Below, piece by piece: positions 37,901 to 51,676 of a DNA stretch of 64,000 nucleotides. Origin of the DNA: Ficedula albicollis (taxonomy: Eukaryota > Chordata > Aves > Passeriformes > Muscicapidae); assembly GCF_000247815.1 (NCBI RefSeq), contig NC_021681.1, positions 21,898,442-21,962,441 of the forward strand, written 5' to 3'. Every line of letters starts with the position of its first letter. The stretch's first letter is position 1. A program made the translations under genes and the position numbers. The notes beneath the pieces were generated by a model. That model saw nothing but the letters and a program-made list of their open reading frames with translations. It was not told the origin of the DNA and did not search any database.

Positions 37901-40900
37901 GCCAACACTCTCTCAGACCTGCAGCACATAGTTTCCCACTTGTACTCAAAAATACTCTTCAAAAGGAAGATGAATCAGAGCATGCAGTTCACTTATGTGC
38001 TCTGAAGCTCCTTCTGAAGGAGGCAAGTTTGCTCCACTGCCTGTTGGGGAACTTGGAGGGTGCCTGGCCGCTGGAAGGCAGGCAGTGCTCCCACCCCACT
38101 GAGCACACAACTCCTCTGGCCACGTTTCCCAGGCACTTCTCATGGGAGAGGAGCATCAGCTGTCTCCAGAGGGAGTCAGAATGTCAGCTCCACACACATG
38201 TGCAAGAGTCACTTTTTATTGAGGGAAATGGGAAATCTGTGGAGAGAGAGCAGCCTCTGCTATAAACTGTTTAAAACACCAGCAAAACCCACGTGGAAAC
38301 ATGCAGGGCTTATAAAGAGCCCCATGCTCCTTATCAGCAGTGCTGGATGCTGACAGTTTTAAGGGCTATCTGGTTTGAAAGGCAATTTTTCAGCCTCTAA
38401 CTGCATTTGTACTTAGAACAGAATCACTGCTGCTTTAATGACTCTCATTACATTTTTAATTATAAAAAGTTCAATTTAAAATTGCCCAGACATTTGCACA
38501 AACTGCTTTTAGCAATTCACTAAACCCAGGCAGATAAGACTAACCATTATGTGTGCCTGGCATATCCATCTTAACAGTAAAAATAAAGCAAGAAAAAATA
38601 ATGCTCCAAATCGGATATTCAAAATGGTCCTTGCCATACAGCTCCTAAAATGATGAACCAAGGGGTTTAAGAAGTTGCAAGCAGAGGAGAGATAGTAGTA
38701 TTGAAGTAATATTGCAACTATACAGTCTGGGCTTAGAAAATAGCTACAGATCTATTTCTGACGTAGGTAGCTATTTGAGCCAACTGCTAATTCACTTAAC
38801 TCATCTTGTGCACAAGCTTTTCTGGCTACATATAGAAGGGAAATAACTGTGAATGAGCAGCAGTTGATAAATGCCATTTATCAGCTTGTAGACCTCTATT
38901 TCTTTTGGGTATAGAATGCACTTCGAAGCAGAGCACCCAAATTTCATGCTCAGGTATCTGTGTTGGCCTTAAAACTGAAATACATTCAATTTGCTGTGCT
39001 TGTCAACAACACAATTTCAGTCTTAGATTCACCCTGAGGGGAACATAACCTTCTGTTATTTGAACATGCAAGAGGCTGTAGTTCAAATGAAGACAAGGCA
39101 TCAATAAATAAATTGAAAAGCCTTTGAACACACCCCCACCCTTCTGTAGAGTTAAGCCTCACTTGAAGAAAAGCTGTTGGAGTGAAGAGGAGGAGAAAAA
39201 CTCGACTAAAAGTCATTGCTCACATGCTCATCCAAAGCCACTCACTGCTCCAAGATCCAGCAGAGTATGAAGTTTGTCCTTACACCCTTCTGGTCATAAA
39301 CAAAAACATCCCTGCACAGCAGCACCACCCACACACAAACATTCACAGTCCTAGAGAGATTCCCCTGGTGTTTATCAACAGCACAGGCTTCAAAACAGGG
39401 TGAGGCTGGCTGTGTAGTGTGGTATTTACAACATCATAATGGAGCAGGGACCACAGCCTAGCCCTGCACTACCAGGGAAGTGACAAGACAGTCAGAACAG
39501 CATTGTTTAAGCACCATCTCAACTGAATGTATTCATTAATTCAGCAGTTTAAACCATTTCAAAGAAACTCATTAAATTCCCCTGTATGAAGGAAAGGAAG
39601 ACCTTTAGTAATAATTGCACTGTACCCATAAGTATTTTGTAAACCAAGACTATTTGGCTGAGAAACTTACCAAGAAAACATTCAATTCCTGTGCTAAATA
39701 ATGTCACTGTTGAACAAGGTCACCAGCTCACCAAGGAGCCAGGCTGCACACTGCTCTGGCTTTTGTAAGGAGAAATTCCAATAATACTCAAAGTGAACTG
39801 TACCCTGGCAGAGCAGGATCTAGAAAAGCAGGTAATAAAAAAACACTGAATATCCCTTGTAAGTATTCTGGGGCAGGTGATCTTTTAAAAAGACAGGAAG
39901 ACTTTTATACAGTAGAAGGAAAATTTTCTGCTGACTCCGGGCAGTTCCAATGGACATGTGATACACGTGACATGCAGTGAAATAAAATGTCTTTAAAAAG
40001 ACAAATGAACAGAATGAGAATTAACAGAAAAAAAGGATCAAAACAATTAGACAATTTCTTGTTTAGCCTAGAGAAGAGAAATCTCTAGGGAGACCTCACA
40101 TCTCCATATGCTCAGGCTTCAAACCAGCTGGTACCCAGAGTCTCACTTTACCTGGGGACAGCCCTCAGCCATCCTTGGCAGCCACCACAGCCCCTTGAAA
40201 CTGTTAAAGCATTTCACAAACTACAGAAAAATGCACACAGGCACTTGTGTCCACAAAGGATGGGCACACAGATGACTCTGGAATAATAACATTAATGTGC
40301 ATGTTCATTTTTCCACTGATGAACTCATTACCTCTATTAGCCAGTCTATTCTGATACATTAGTTATCAGAGCAGCTCATAAGAACACAGAATATCCCAAA
40401 AGAGAACTTCAGAAGAAGCTTAATTAAATAATTGATTATTCTTTATGTTTAAAAAATAAATACATGCACGTACACCTCCATGTGACAAGCTCCCTGGGGA
40501 AAAATTTGTAAAATAAGCATAAAGTGTTTGTTTAACTCAGAGAAGCAATTAAACCATTAAGAAGAGCTCAAAGTAGGCATTATGCTGATTATCCCTTAAT
40601 TATGAGCATTCACAGCAGTGACAGGCAAACTGTAACAATAACTATGTTACCATACTAATTTTCTCCTGACCTGGGCACGTTCTGCAACAAATCCATCAGC
40701 GATGTATATTCAAGCTGATTTAAGAGTGATGGTCCACATTGTTACCAGCATGGAGATATCTAGATTGCTGCTCCTGACACCAAGTTAAACATGCCTAAGT
40801 TTGTTTCAATACAAACAGACAAAGCTATTTACTCATGTGCTTCTCGTGATACAGCATGCAATGCTAATGAGAGCTTAATTGCAATTCCCATCTGTGTTTA

Positions 40901-41217
40901 CTCTGCCCTAGTGGCAGCCTCTCACTGTGCACTACACAGGGCTCAGCACCCCTGGTGTGGCACAGGATGGAGACAGAGCTTGGCCTGCGCTGCCAGGGCA
41001 GGACTGGCAGAAAACACAACCCAAGGAGCGCCTTGGGTGAAATCCCAGCTGGAGCAGCCCCAGTGAGCATCCCAAACCTTCACTGCAGGCAGCCAGCACA
41101 GACAGCAGCCTGAACAGGACACCCTGCCCACCACTGAGCACCCAAAGGCAGGAGCTGGAGCTCTTCTTCCGCCCAGCAGCAGCATCCCACCACAGGTAAA
41201 TAAACAAAGTCATTTTG

Positions 41218-41560
41218 GAGCTCTCCTGGCAGGGGGAGACGCCGACAGGAACGTGCTCTGCTCCAGCCCTGGCAGGGCAAAGCGGCTGCCAAGGCATCGA
41301 GTCGCCAAGAAAATTACAGTATGATCGTCTTAATTACACTAATTGCTTTTCCTGGTATTGAGGCAGGATTAATATAGTGTTTCTTATGCTAGATTTCATA
41401 AACACAATTGGTTTCAGCTTAACTCTTGGTAATTGTATTTCACAGTTCTTGCAAACAATTAGCCACCAATTATGTTCGTTCCATTCTGCAGATGACTGAT
41501 AAACATCCCAAATATCAGAATTTTCCCTCAAGGGAGGCAAATTACTTCTAACTTAAGTAA
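41218..41560. promoter_or_regulatory. Candidate conserved non-coding element with homeodomain-type cores
   Basis: A CpG-containing left part (41238-41320) runs into an AT-rich right part. The right part has repeated TAATT/AATTA-type cores (cttaattacactaattgc near 41328-41345, plus several further ATTA/AATT cores up to about 41560). This composition is common in developmental enhancers. No direct evidence of conservation is available here. Confidence 0.2.
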
Positions 41561-42149
41561 CTTTAATGAAGCCTCAGTGAAAATCCTGTGGGCAAATCAC
41601 CCAATGGCACTTGCTTGCCATTTCCATGCTTGCACCAAGGATTAGAAAAACTTGCACTCAGAGGAGAGCCATGGCTGGAATGGCTTTGGAGAGCTGAGTA
41701 ACCATCTTAAGGTGATAGAATGACCATATATAAATACAATTTTTTTAAATATGTTTGCATATTTTTACAGCTGTACATAGATACTTCTTATGTAAAAGTA
41801 GATGAACATATATACACATACACACATAGCTGGTTAAGAAATCAAACATACTTGAGGTACTGTAAGTCTCAAGGCTACAGGTGCTGGGAACTGCCTAATT
41901 AATGCCCCACTCCCACCCTGCTCACCACAGCTCCATCATCAAACCCAAGTGCTCACACAATTGAGAATGGCAGGCATTGTGTTTCAGTCCCCTCTCCAGG
42001 CACAGCTCCAACATTCAGAACAATCCAGCCAGAAATGTTCAAAAATGTTATGGTGAGATAATATCGTCTGCTGAGACAAAAATAGTCTTTTATCACGTTA
42101 CGCCGAGGTCATCTGGAGCGACCTCGTCGAGATGGCATTTGGGGAGCCT

Positions 42150-42167
42150 CAGCAGCAGCAGCAGCAG
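42150..42167. repeat. (CAG)6 microsatellite
   Basis: Six perfect CAG triplets on the plus strand, which read CTG in transcript sense. Confidence 0.9.
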
Positions 42168-44326
42168 GCAGGGCAACCAAAACTCCAGGAGTTTCTAGGA
42201 ATTTTAGGCTGGATTTTTATAAATAACACAGTATAGCCCCGCTTAACATGTATGCCACTTCAAAGGTTAAGCTTGGATAAACAGCACACAGATAGTAGAG
42301 ACCAAATGGTCACTTATAAAACTCTGCTTTTTTACCAGTATGGTAAAAAAAAGAAATCCAAGTATTTTGAGAAAAAATAAATAAATAAAAATGGCAAGCT
42401 CTTGCTTGCTAAGTGCTGGCAATACCAAAGCCTTCCCATAACATAAGTATTAGAACATACTTTGCTGCCAAAGCCTTACACCAGGGTTTCTGCACAGGTT
42501 CTTTCTTCCATACCTGCAGGGTCACAAACCCTTCACTTGCCAGGAGAAGCAAAAAAATAAATCTTGCTGATGAGTAATTTGCAATCCTTCCCATACACAC
42601 TGAGTTCACATGGTTCTGTGCAAACATTTTTAAAGATCTCCTATATGGGTATATTGACAGAAAATTAACAGCAACCTAGAGAGGACAACCCATCCACACT
42701 CAAATGTTCTCCTACCTCATTCCCAACAGAAATAAGAGGAACAAACTTACAAAAACACAGGAGCAAGGGAAAAAAAAGTCCCAAAACACAGCATCAAAAC
42801 TGTAGTTAATAATAGAATCAAAAAGGCAAAAAGTCATAGGCAGTAATCAAACCCAGCTTATAAACAAAGCAGGTGCAGCTTTACATTGTAACACATGGGG
42901 TACATTAATAAAAAATTTAATTGCAATTTCAATTACAAACATTGTGAAAAAAACCAACAAAACTCCCACTCATCTCCAGGAGTAGCTTGATTTTTAAGCA
43001 GTACTTGAAGCTCTCTGACCCACAAAGAAAGGAAAAATCAAAATTAAGTCTTGTGGTGTTTAAATGAGTAAATTACGGTGTAGGTTTATTTGTTCCTAGA
43101 ATATTTGTCCTAAATAATTTGGGATATTAAGTTAGATTCTAGACTTACTATTAAACAGCTATTAGTGATACAACTGGATGGCAGTCTACACACTTTGAGG
43201 TTGTCCACAGTTATGCAATTTCACACTGGTTAATGTGGTTGAGTGGGCTTTTTCCTTTCCTTTTTGTTTTGAAGCCAGTGATGCTTTCATTACAAAGCTG
43301 ACTCAGCAATTTATTTATGTTAATATCATCTATTCTTCAAACCTCTATTAATGAAAATAATCATGACATACAAAATGAGCTGTGGATGTCACAGGCAGGA
43401 TCTACCCTACAGCAGTGACCACAAGAAAACAGCGTTGCAGAAGGAACAAACAAGACTCTTAAAGATATGATCACATAAATTGTATCTAAATATAGAAGGG
43501 GTTAGACTGTCAGTGAAAGCTACCAGCTCCAGAAATCTGATAACAGCAGAACCAACAGCTGATTCAATACAGCCTTCAACAACCACCACGCCATTTCTTT
43601 TATGGTGGGAATAGGTACAATTTCAAATTTAGCAAAACAAAACAATCCAATTCACATTCTTTACCATTTAAAGTCAATTCATTATTATCACTTATCCAAG
43701 TTGAGATTTGTTTCAAAATTAAAAATGAGAAGCATAATAATAAAAGCCCTGCAAAGATTCTAAGTTACAATGTGCTTCATCCCCATCCCTAATCCACATC
43801 TCCTACATGAACAACAAACACGAACCAGAATCACAGACATTAAAGAATAAAAAGCATGGGAAACTAAATATTTGCCTGTGATGAGGAGTAAAGGAATTTA
43901 ATAAGGATAATGGAATAACTTCATGATTCTTCTGGCCAACAAATATAATTACTTCAGATTAAGAAAGTTGACTGCAACTGCCTTACTAATTCAGAACTCT
44001 AGCTGCACTAATATACTGTAAAAATACTAAAAGCACTGACTAATGGGTTTGCAATGTCTGTAGCCTGAGCAAAGAATGTGGATCTTGGACTTGAAAATCC
44101 TGCCACCATTGACTGGAATGCACTGGGTCCACACTAGGAGGATTAGCTGCATTTGAGCAGGGCTGACACAACTCCAGCATTCCTGCAGATACCCACACAC
44201 TCACGGAGCTTCCCTGTGTTTTGGGGAGATCCTGAGATACCAGGAAACTTAAAAATTGAGAGTATGCTGGTACAAGACAGCCTTCCCAAAGGCCCTTGGA
44301 TGTACCACAATTCCCGATTCTGTCAG

Positions 44327-44378
44327 ACACACACACACATATATATATATATATACACATACACATACATACTCACAC
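44327..44378. repeat. (AC)n(AT)n(ACAT)n compound microsatellite
   Basis: An AC run at 44327-44338 passes into AT to about 44354 and then acacat/acatac units. Confidence 0.9.
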
Positions 44379-47300
44379 AAGTAAAATAAGGACAGACACA
44401 AACCCCAAACACAAGTCCTGCATATTTACAAACCCCAAAAAAAGTCTGAAATTATAGCCCAGACCGTATGTTCTAACATTTGTCTTTGAAGTCTGCTGTC
44501 CTAATTCTAGAGATCAACACATTTTCCAGCAGCAGATTCTTAGGCATTCCAAAAAATAAACAAAAATATCTCCGTTTTAGCAAAGGACAAGCTTCAAGAG
44601 CTGCTTCTCTGCTCATTTGGGTGCTGTTCTGCTGGGAAGCAGGATGATTGGTTTTTACATATGCACAAACCAGAATGGTTCAAGTCTTAATTCTTTTCTC
44701 AGCCTGCTGATGGCTCAGCCCCTGCCCCTCTCCTGTGCCAGGAGACCACGTCAGCAGGACACAGCTCTGGCTGCCAGGTTCTATCCCAGCCTGGCCAGTG
44801 GTTTCTCCAGGGACCTGCAGGGTCAGGAGAGGCTCTGGCCATCCCTCCAGCATAGGTGGCCACAGACCATCAAAGCAACAGTCTCAAGAAATGCTTGGTT
44901 TCCACGTTTCATTGAATTTTCAGAGTATTTCCAGCCTTAGCTGGTATTACTCTCCCATTCTCTCAATGTGTACTACAAAACAGTCACAATTTAGGATTTG
45001 GAAAGATTAAGCCAAATTAAAATTTAATTACATGCCAAGATTATTTTTCCTTTTGTCTTTTGTCAGAGGAGCTATAAAAAAAAAACAGCTACCAACTGTA
45101 AAGAACCAGATATTCCACCCAGCAAAGCTACAAGTGCAGGTGCATCTGGTTCAAGATTTAATCACACACATGCAAAATAAATTTCCATAATTGTTCTTAG
45201 CATTATCGGATTTAAAATGGAGAAGCTCAGATTATTCACACAGTAAACAAAGCATCCCATTGTTTAGTCTTGGCTTCTTACATGGCTTCCTATACTTGAT
45301 TGTGGTGTGCTAAAAAAATAAAACCATGACATGAACAGGGAATGGTGGTATGATCTCACTGACAATAACATGGGAAAAACCCACTCCAGGTTACTCTTTG
45401 CTCTCTCAGATTTGAACACAAGGTTCACAAACATCTGCAAGTTGGTTATTGCACATGAAAGGAATAAAGGATACATCAGCAGGACCACGGTTTTCTAGGG
45501 TTACCAAACACTAAAAGGGCAAAGAGCCCATCTCTGACATACAGAGAGGCACCAAAAACATCACAAATAACTCAGGGGATGGAAGGTTCCTCTACCAACT
45601 CTGGTATTTTCTAGCTGGGTAACAATGTGAAAATAAAATAGCAGTGTCTGTTATGATTATATGATTAACAGCTGGTGGCTTATAGCTATGGAGTGCACCA
45701 CAGATAATATCCCAAGAGGAAAGGCACAGCAGACCCCGGGCCTGGGGACATGCCTATGCTACAGAGCTGAGTTTGCTGAAACTCTGAAGTAAACCCAGAA
45801 TTTGGTGACAATGCTTTAAAAGGGTGATGCTAACTCTGTTATATATATTGAAAAAAAATATTTAGGTCAATACAACAAAGGCTGTTTAGACACTGACATG
45901 GGATTCTTCCCAGTTAGAGTTCTCAACCACAGCTTTGCTCTGGAAGATGCTTATGCAGATAATTCCTCAATTGTCAATTAACAGAAAGAACTTGAATAAA
46001 TCAAAACCTTATTTGTGCTAGAGGAGACCAATGGGTACTGCAGGCCTGGCTTTTGCATCAAACACTGAATCTAGACACCAAGTACCAGGAGTCAAAGTAA
46101 AGTGATGTAAATGAGGAGTAAGAGTTATGTTTTAAAACATAATAGGATGAAAAGAACCCTTGCTGGTAAACAGAAAGAAACTGAGCCAAAGCTTAATAAA
46201 CAAAGTGTAAACAAAAGCTATTTAATACCAAGAGCTATGCTGTAAAACACCACCACACAGACTGTTCTGCTCCAAGCCCTAATGACCAAAACAGTCTGAA
46301 CTGTAACTGCATTTCCTACAGAGAGTTTTCCATGCCGTGGAACCAGCCTGCCCACCAGCACGTAGGTGGAAAGAGCTGAGACTCTTTGCAGAAACAAGGA
46401 GAAACAGAAGGAGAGCTCGCCCTCCCTTCCCTGGCACAGCCAAGCACGTCCATCCTGCCCTGCACCCTGGCAGATGCGTCCCCAGAGCCTTTCCCCAGGA
46501 GTGTGCCTGACACATGCAGCTCCCAGCCACCAGCAGACACACGTGAGAAAGGACAAATTTTTTGACAAATGTAATGTTTTGATCAATGCAGTGCTTTGCA
46601 GCCTATTTTGAATACAGTCACAAATTTATTTCATTAAACGTTGTAACCAAGAGCCAAATTCTGCTAATTCAGGTGATGCTCTGGACAGAAGCAGGTACTG
46701 AACCAAAGGGACTCCAACTCCCTCTGGATCTCACCAGCACATGAGCACCTCCTCATTTCCAACCTCATATCATAGAGGAAAAAAAAAAATACATACTTTG
46801 TTTGATTTGCTTGGACTATACTAACAGCCTTATTTCACTGACATACACACTCTTCCTATAAAAATATACAGCTGTTAAGCCTTTAATATTATCCATTCCT
46901 TTGCACTACCACACCAAACCACACCCACCCACCAAATTAAGGGAATATTAGTTCCAGGAAACCTTTCATTTGAGAAATCACTGCTAGATTTTTTGCATAC
47001 TTCTGGTCTTCTTCTTCAGTTACTCACTTTTAGAGCCACAGAAAAAGCAGCACTGAAATTTAATTCTTGCATTATTTTTTTTACAAGATAAGAAGAAGCA
47101 AAGAAGTTCAGCCTCAATGGCAAAATACTTGGAAAAAAACACTTAAAACAAATATCAGTATTAGTAAACTATGTTTTTATCCTGTTCTTATTTCAAAATT
47201 TAACCACCCAAAACCAACTGAGGTCCTTGTCTGCACAGATATTTATGCTCCAACATAACTACAACTCCTCCATGCCACTGCACATCTGTACCTTGTCCTT

Positions 47301-47408
47301 GAATAAATCACAAAGCCAGTTTAATGCAGAGCCTTGCTCATCCTTTTCAAGGGTGAATTCCTCCTGTTCCAGGCCAGAATTAAAGCAGAATTTTTAATCC
47401 TTTAGTAT

Positions 47409-47539
47409 TTGTTTTCTTTTCAGGCAAATTTTGTTCAGTACTCAAACCATGTGCTGGCACATACAAGACAAAGATTGTTTTCTTTTCAGGCAAATTTTGT
47501 TCAGTATTCAAACCTTGTGCTGGCACATACAAGACAAAG
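47409..47539. repeat. Tandem doublet, 66-bp unit
   Basis: Copies are 47409-47474 and 47475-47539, beginning ttgttttcttttcaggcaaa. There are two substitutions (cagtactc/cagtattc; aaaccatg/aaaccttg). Confidence 0.95.
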
Positions 47540-50500
47540 GCTAGAGGTGAGTTTCAAGAGAGTATTTCCAGCAGCATGAGTTAGGCAGAAATTAGCAGGA
47601 ATTCCAGTTTTTATTCCATCAGCTGCTTTTCTGCTACCTGTTCTACTTTGTTATAGGTTTTTTTGCAGCTTTACACGCATACAGAAAATTCAGTTTGGTT
47701 TGTGCCAGAAAATGAGGTCCAGCTTGAGGACGATTTACATGGATGGCAATAAAAAGAGCATTTAGCAATAATTGGGCAATTCTGTGTGATCAGTGGCTAT
47801 GCAGCCTGTATACTCTGTACTTACATATTTTCAACATGTGGGTGACAAGCAATGTCAGGTGGCACCAGAATAATCATTCTGTCCATGTCACTCCTACCAC
47901 AGCTGGTGTGACAGCTTGGCATTATTGCCTTCCAGGAGGGAAAAGCTCGGAACAGATTCTCAAGCACAGCTTCACTGCCCCAAACCATGCACAAACAGTG
48001 AATTTTTAAAGTGTCAATGACAAAACTCTCCAGAAGCAATGAAAGTTCCTACCAAAGATCTTAAGATATTGGCTAAAAAAAACCCGTCTTTAATCAGCCA
48101 CTAGGGAAACTGAGTTTCTTGAACATGCCAGTTTCACATGAGATCTATTTATTTTGAAATTTAGAAACAGGAATATTTTTTTTTCAGGGGTCTGTTTCAA
48201 ATCCATTTTGTAGTTACCAGATCCAGGCTCTCACTCTACTCCATATTTCATTTATTATGGTTACCACAGAGCAGTAGCTAGAAGCAATCTTTCATACAAA
48301 GGAAATACAAGGTCCACAGTTAATAGCTGAGTAAAGAAATGGCTGAGGATATGCCCTGCCCTTGTCCTTTTCTTGCAGAGCTAGCAACAGTCAAGTCCTG
48401 AGTTTTTGACAAATAAAATGGGAATATGGGAAAAGGAAATGAAGCATTTAAAGTATTGACACATTTATGAAGTATTTAATATCAGTCAAACTTTATATAA
48501 AGAGCAGCTTTTAAAATACTGCTGATAGAGCACAAACACATGTTCCATCTTCCAAAGACCCTGAATGAAGACCCTAAATCAGCCTCCCCTGAACCACCCA
48601 GAGGGGCAGCTTCGCAGCCAGAGCCCTGAGCTCATTCTGGGTGAGCAGGGAAATCCCAAAGGAAGCACACCAATAATTTGTCATTAACACCCACATGGAC
48701 TAAAAGGAACAAAGGCTGCCCATGTAATCACACATGAATAAAGGATGTGCTTCATGTTTCCATTTCATACCACAGGCCAGGTGGCCAGCCCCAAAATCCA
48801 GCAAGCCCTGGGGTGTCTCACAGCCCAGCTGGGCAGCACCACGTGCCTCCCATCCACACAGGCAGCCCCAGGTCACAGGCTTCTACTTGATCCAGCTTCT
48901 AGCAACTATTAAAAAAATTAATCTCAGTTAATCCCCAACACCCCTTTTCTTTATTCCTTTATTTGGCTGTTGTTGTTATAAAGGCTACCAAAGTCACATA
49001 CCACAGCACCTCTTCTATCACATGGGATGGAGAAGGCAAATCCTGAGGAAGTCAGACAACAACACAACTCCTGCTGAGAGCACCTGGAACTGTTCAGACA
49101 CTTCCCTAAACAACTCACCATGTGGACTGTGCACTCAAGGGCTGGATTTCTCCAGAAGACCAGATTTATTGTGGCATTTTTTATTTCTTTTCTCTTTAAA
49201 TCTGTCTTTCAAGGAAACCACAGACCCTCTCCGTGCCCACTGACCAGGTGAACTTCTCCCAGCCACCATCATTTCCAAGAGCTGCCTAATCCAGGCCCAC
49301 ACCATGACCTACAGTGCTTATAAATCATTGTCTTAAACAAGTAACCTTCAACTATATGCAAAAAAAAACCCAGAAATGAAGAGAGCACTTGCTGCAATAC
49401 CTTGAATCCTCAGTTACAAATATATATTTATTCCTGTTTTTTTTATTATTTATGGGTTATTATTTAAGTTTTCACTGATTATCTTACCGCTGCAACCCCG
49501 AGGAACTGGAAAAATTTTTGTATCTGAGATTTCTCCACCACTCCAAAACATCAGAAACCTTCAAATGTGCATCTGTTCTTTCTGGCTTAAAACAGTGATT
49601 ACTCAATTAGTGGCTAATTACACTTCAGGGTGTTTGAAACAGGGGATATTCCATAGAGGATTTACTCAAGCAAGTGTCTTTCTTCCAACCTTGATAAGAC
49701 AAATGAAGATTCACTAAGTCATCTTCTTCTCTGTTGTTTTTGCCTCAGTCCTCTAAAGCACATCACCACCAGATATACCACAGCTGTGGAACCAAACTGG
49801 GTTCTGGGCACAAAGTGGGGCTCACAGGACTTCCAGAACTGGCTCCAGAAGCATAACCTGCAAATTTTACACTGCTCAAAAAAGTCATATGCAAAAAGTT
49901 AAAAAAAAAGACCCAAAAATTCTACATAAGCAAAGTCAGCTGTCCCTGCAGAACGGTCACATGCCAAAGGGAAGAGCTTTCGTATATCCTGAAGAATTTA
50001 GTGTTACCAAGCCTGACATCTCAAGTTTTTATTAACAGTGTTCACTCCCTGAACTCAGGAGAATCACCCAATTTGTAATAAAGCAATCCTTCACACTCAG
50101 AATATTCAGCAGCACATCTTATGTCACAGCCCTGAGTACGTGGCAGTAAGGAAAAAGCAAGTATCATCTATTTCACAGGGAGCTACCAGCCGAGAGGCAC
50201 TGCCCAAAAAGAGACTTTCATGCTGCCTTAACATAGTGCTAAAATTATTCCTTATCCTGCTAATCATAGTGCAGTGTGGGAGCATTGGAAAATGCATCAT
50301 TATTGTCTGAGTGCTGCCCTATGTATAGGGAATACATTCACCTTTAAACATAGCAAACACTCTATAATCTTTTAACATGCCAAGAACTCTATCACTGGAG
50401 GGAAAAAAAAAGACAGTAAGTTTTATGGAGCAAGGGGGTGTGTAATTTCCAAAAACACTGCACACAAAATAAGCCTGTCTTCTATAATAACCTCAGAGCA

Positions 50501-51600
50501 CAAAACCAGAACTGTCACGAATCCAAATCTTAGTATATTTGCAGGCTGATTACAACAGATCTTCTGCAATAGATCTCTATTAACATTAAGGTCCACAACT
50601 GTAGCTTTATCAAAAGGGAAAAAAAAAACCACAACAGCAACACAGTCAGGTGCTTTCCTGTGTTTGAAGCATGTATGCAGTTCAGCAATAAAAATATTTT
50701 ACAATAAAGCAGAATCAGAAGCTTTAGCTTGAAAAGAATACCACGATTTTTCAGGCCAAACTGCAAGGGTGTATGCAAATAAACATGAGCCTTGGCAGTC
50801 AATACTGCAGCTATAGCAAATAAAAGGAGACAATCTTATGCTGGAAATTCTAAATCAATTTTATGAAAGACTGCTGATGAGAACCAAACAAGTCCCATTG
50901 GCACAAACACCTTAAATTACTGGGAATATAGAACCGCAAGGTTTCAAGTTGAATTCATTTAAATACACTGTCTGAACACCACTTTGAGCATGAACAAAAT
51001 TATAAATAAATGGGGTCATAATTATATTTGTAATGGAAATCTTTCATGTACTGAGCCAGAATAAAGCATTCTTTTCAGATAAAAGGAGTAGCCAGCTTTA
51101 TTCCTCTGTTAATTGCCACATGGACCAATTTCTTACCACACAGCATGCTGGCTATAAATCTCAACAAGCAGCTTTAAATTGCTGTTATTATTGCTCATCA
51201 AGACCAAATAACCCTGGATAGTGTTCAGGGAAGCTTCTGTAACGTCTATCTCAAACAACTATTAATTCATCATTTCCATGGGGATGGAACTTCAAGCAAG
51301 AACCACCCACTCCTCCACTGTTTAAATGGAGGGGGTGTCACAGAAAAGATGCAAAGAGGCTGCAAGATGGGACTGATAAATAACAGAAGACAGAAATCCT
51401 CCTGGACTTCCAAGAAATGCATGACTCATTCTGACATACTCAACTCCTAGAATACAGAGAGCAGCCACGTCTGCAAGTTCTCACTCCCCAGTGCTTCAGT
51501 GCATTTCCAGAGCTGCATATCACATTTTAGGAGAGATGACAGAACAGGTATTCCATAAAGCAAAGCAATGCTCATGCACAGGTTTTGTGCATCCTCTTAC
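47540..51600. other. Intronic stretch without genes, up to the second coding exon
   Basis: Unique AT-rich sequence with short A runs (for example A9-CCC near 49370). No transposon, exon or CpG cluster was recognised. Confidence 0.65.
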
Positions 51601-51676
51601 CTTGGATGCACTGGAGGGTTCCATCCTCAGCCCTTATTGTAAAGGTTTCACCTGGATTAACTTGAACCAAAAAGAC
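51601..51676 (-). CDS. FNDC3B: FNDC3B second coding exon (residues 38-62)
   Basis: The exon is 76 nt, entering in phase 0 and leaving one base of a split Gly codon. It encodes VFLVQVNPGETFTIRAEDGT then LQCIQ, matching the FNDC3B segment that follows the Gln-Gln at the end of the start exon (human has Ile where this has Phe at position 39, from memory). The acceptor is ttttctttctgcag and the donor is AAG|gtaaga, both strong. The codons lack stops only in this frame, and conservation stops exactly at the splice borders. The segment contains no named domain. It is part of the N-terminal region that precedes the FN3 array. The 76-nt length means that skipping this exon would shift the frame. Confidence 0.97.

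Larger units (their letters stand above)
34911..47408. other. Intronic stretch without genes
   Basis: Mostly unique AT-rich sequence. It contains the homeodomain-motif-rich segment at 41218-41560, the small CG hairpin at 42104-42126, (CAG)6 at 42150-42167, an AC/AT microsatellite at 44327-44378 and a C-rich patch at about 46320-46540. No transposon or exon was recognised. Confidence 0.65.
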
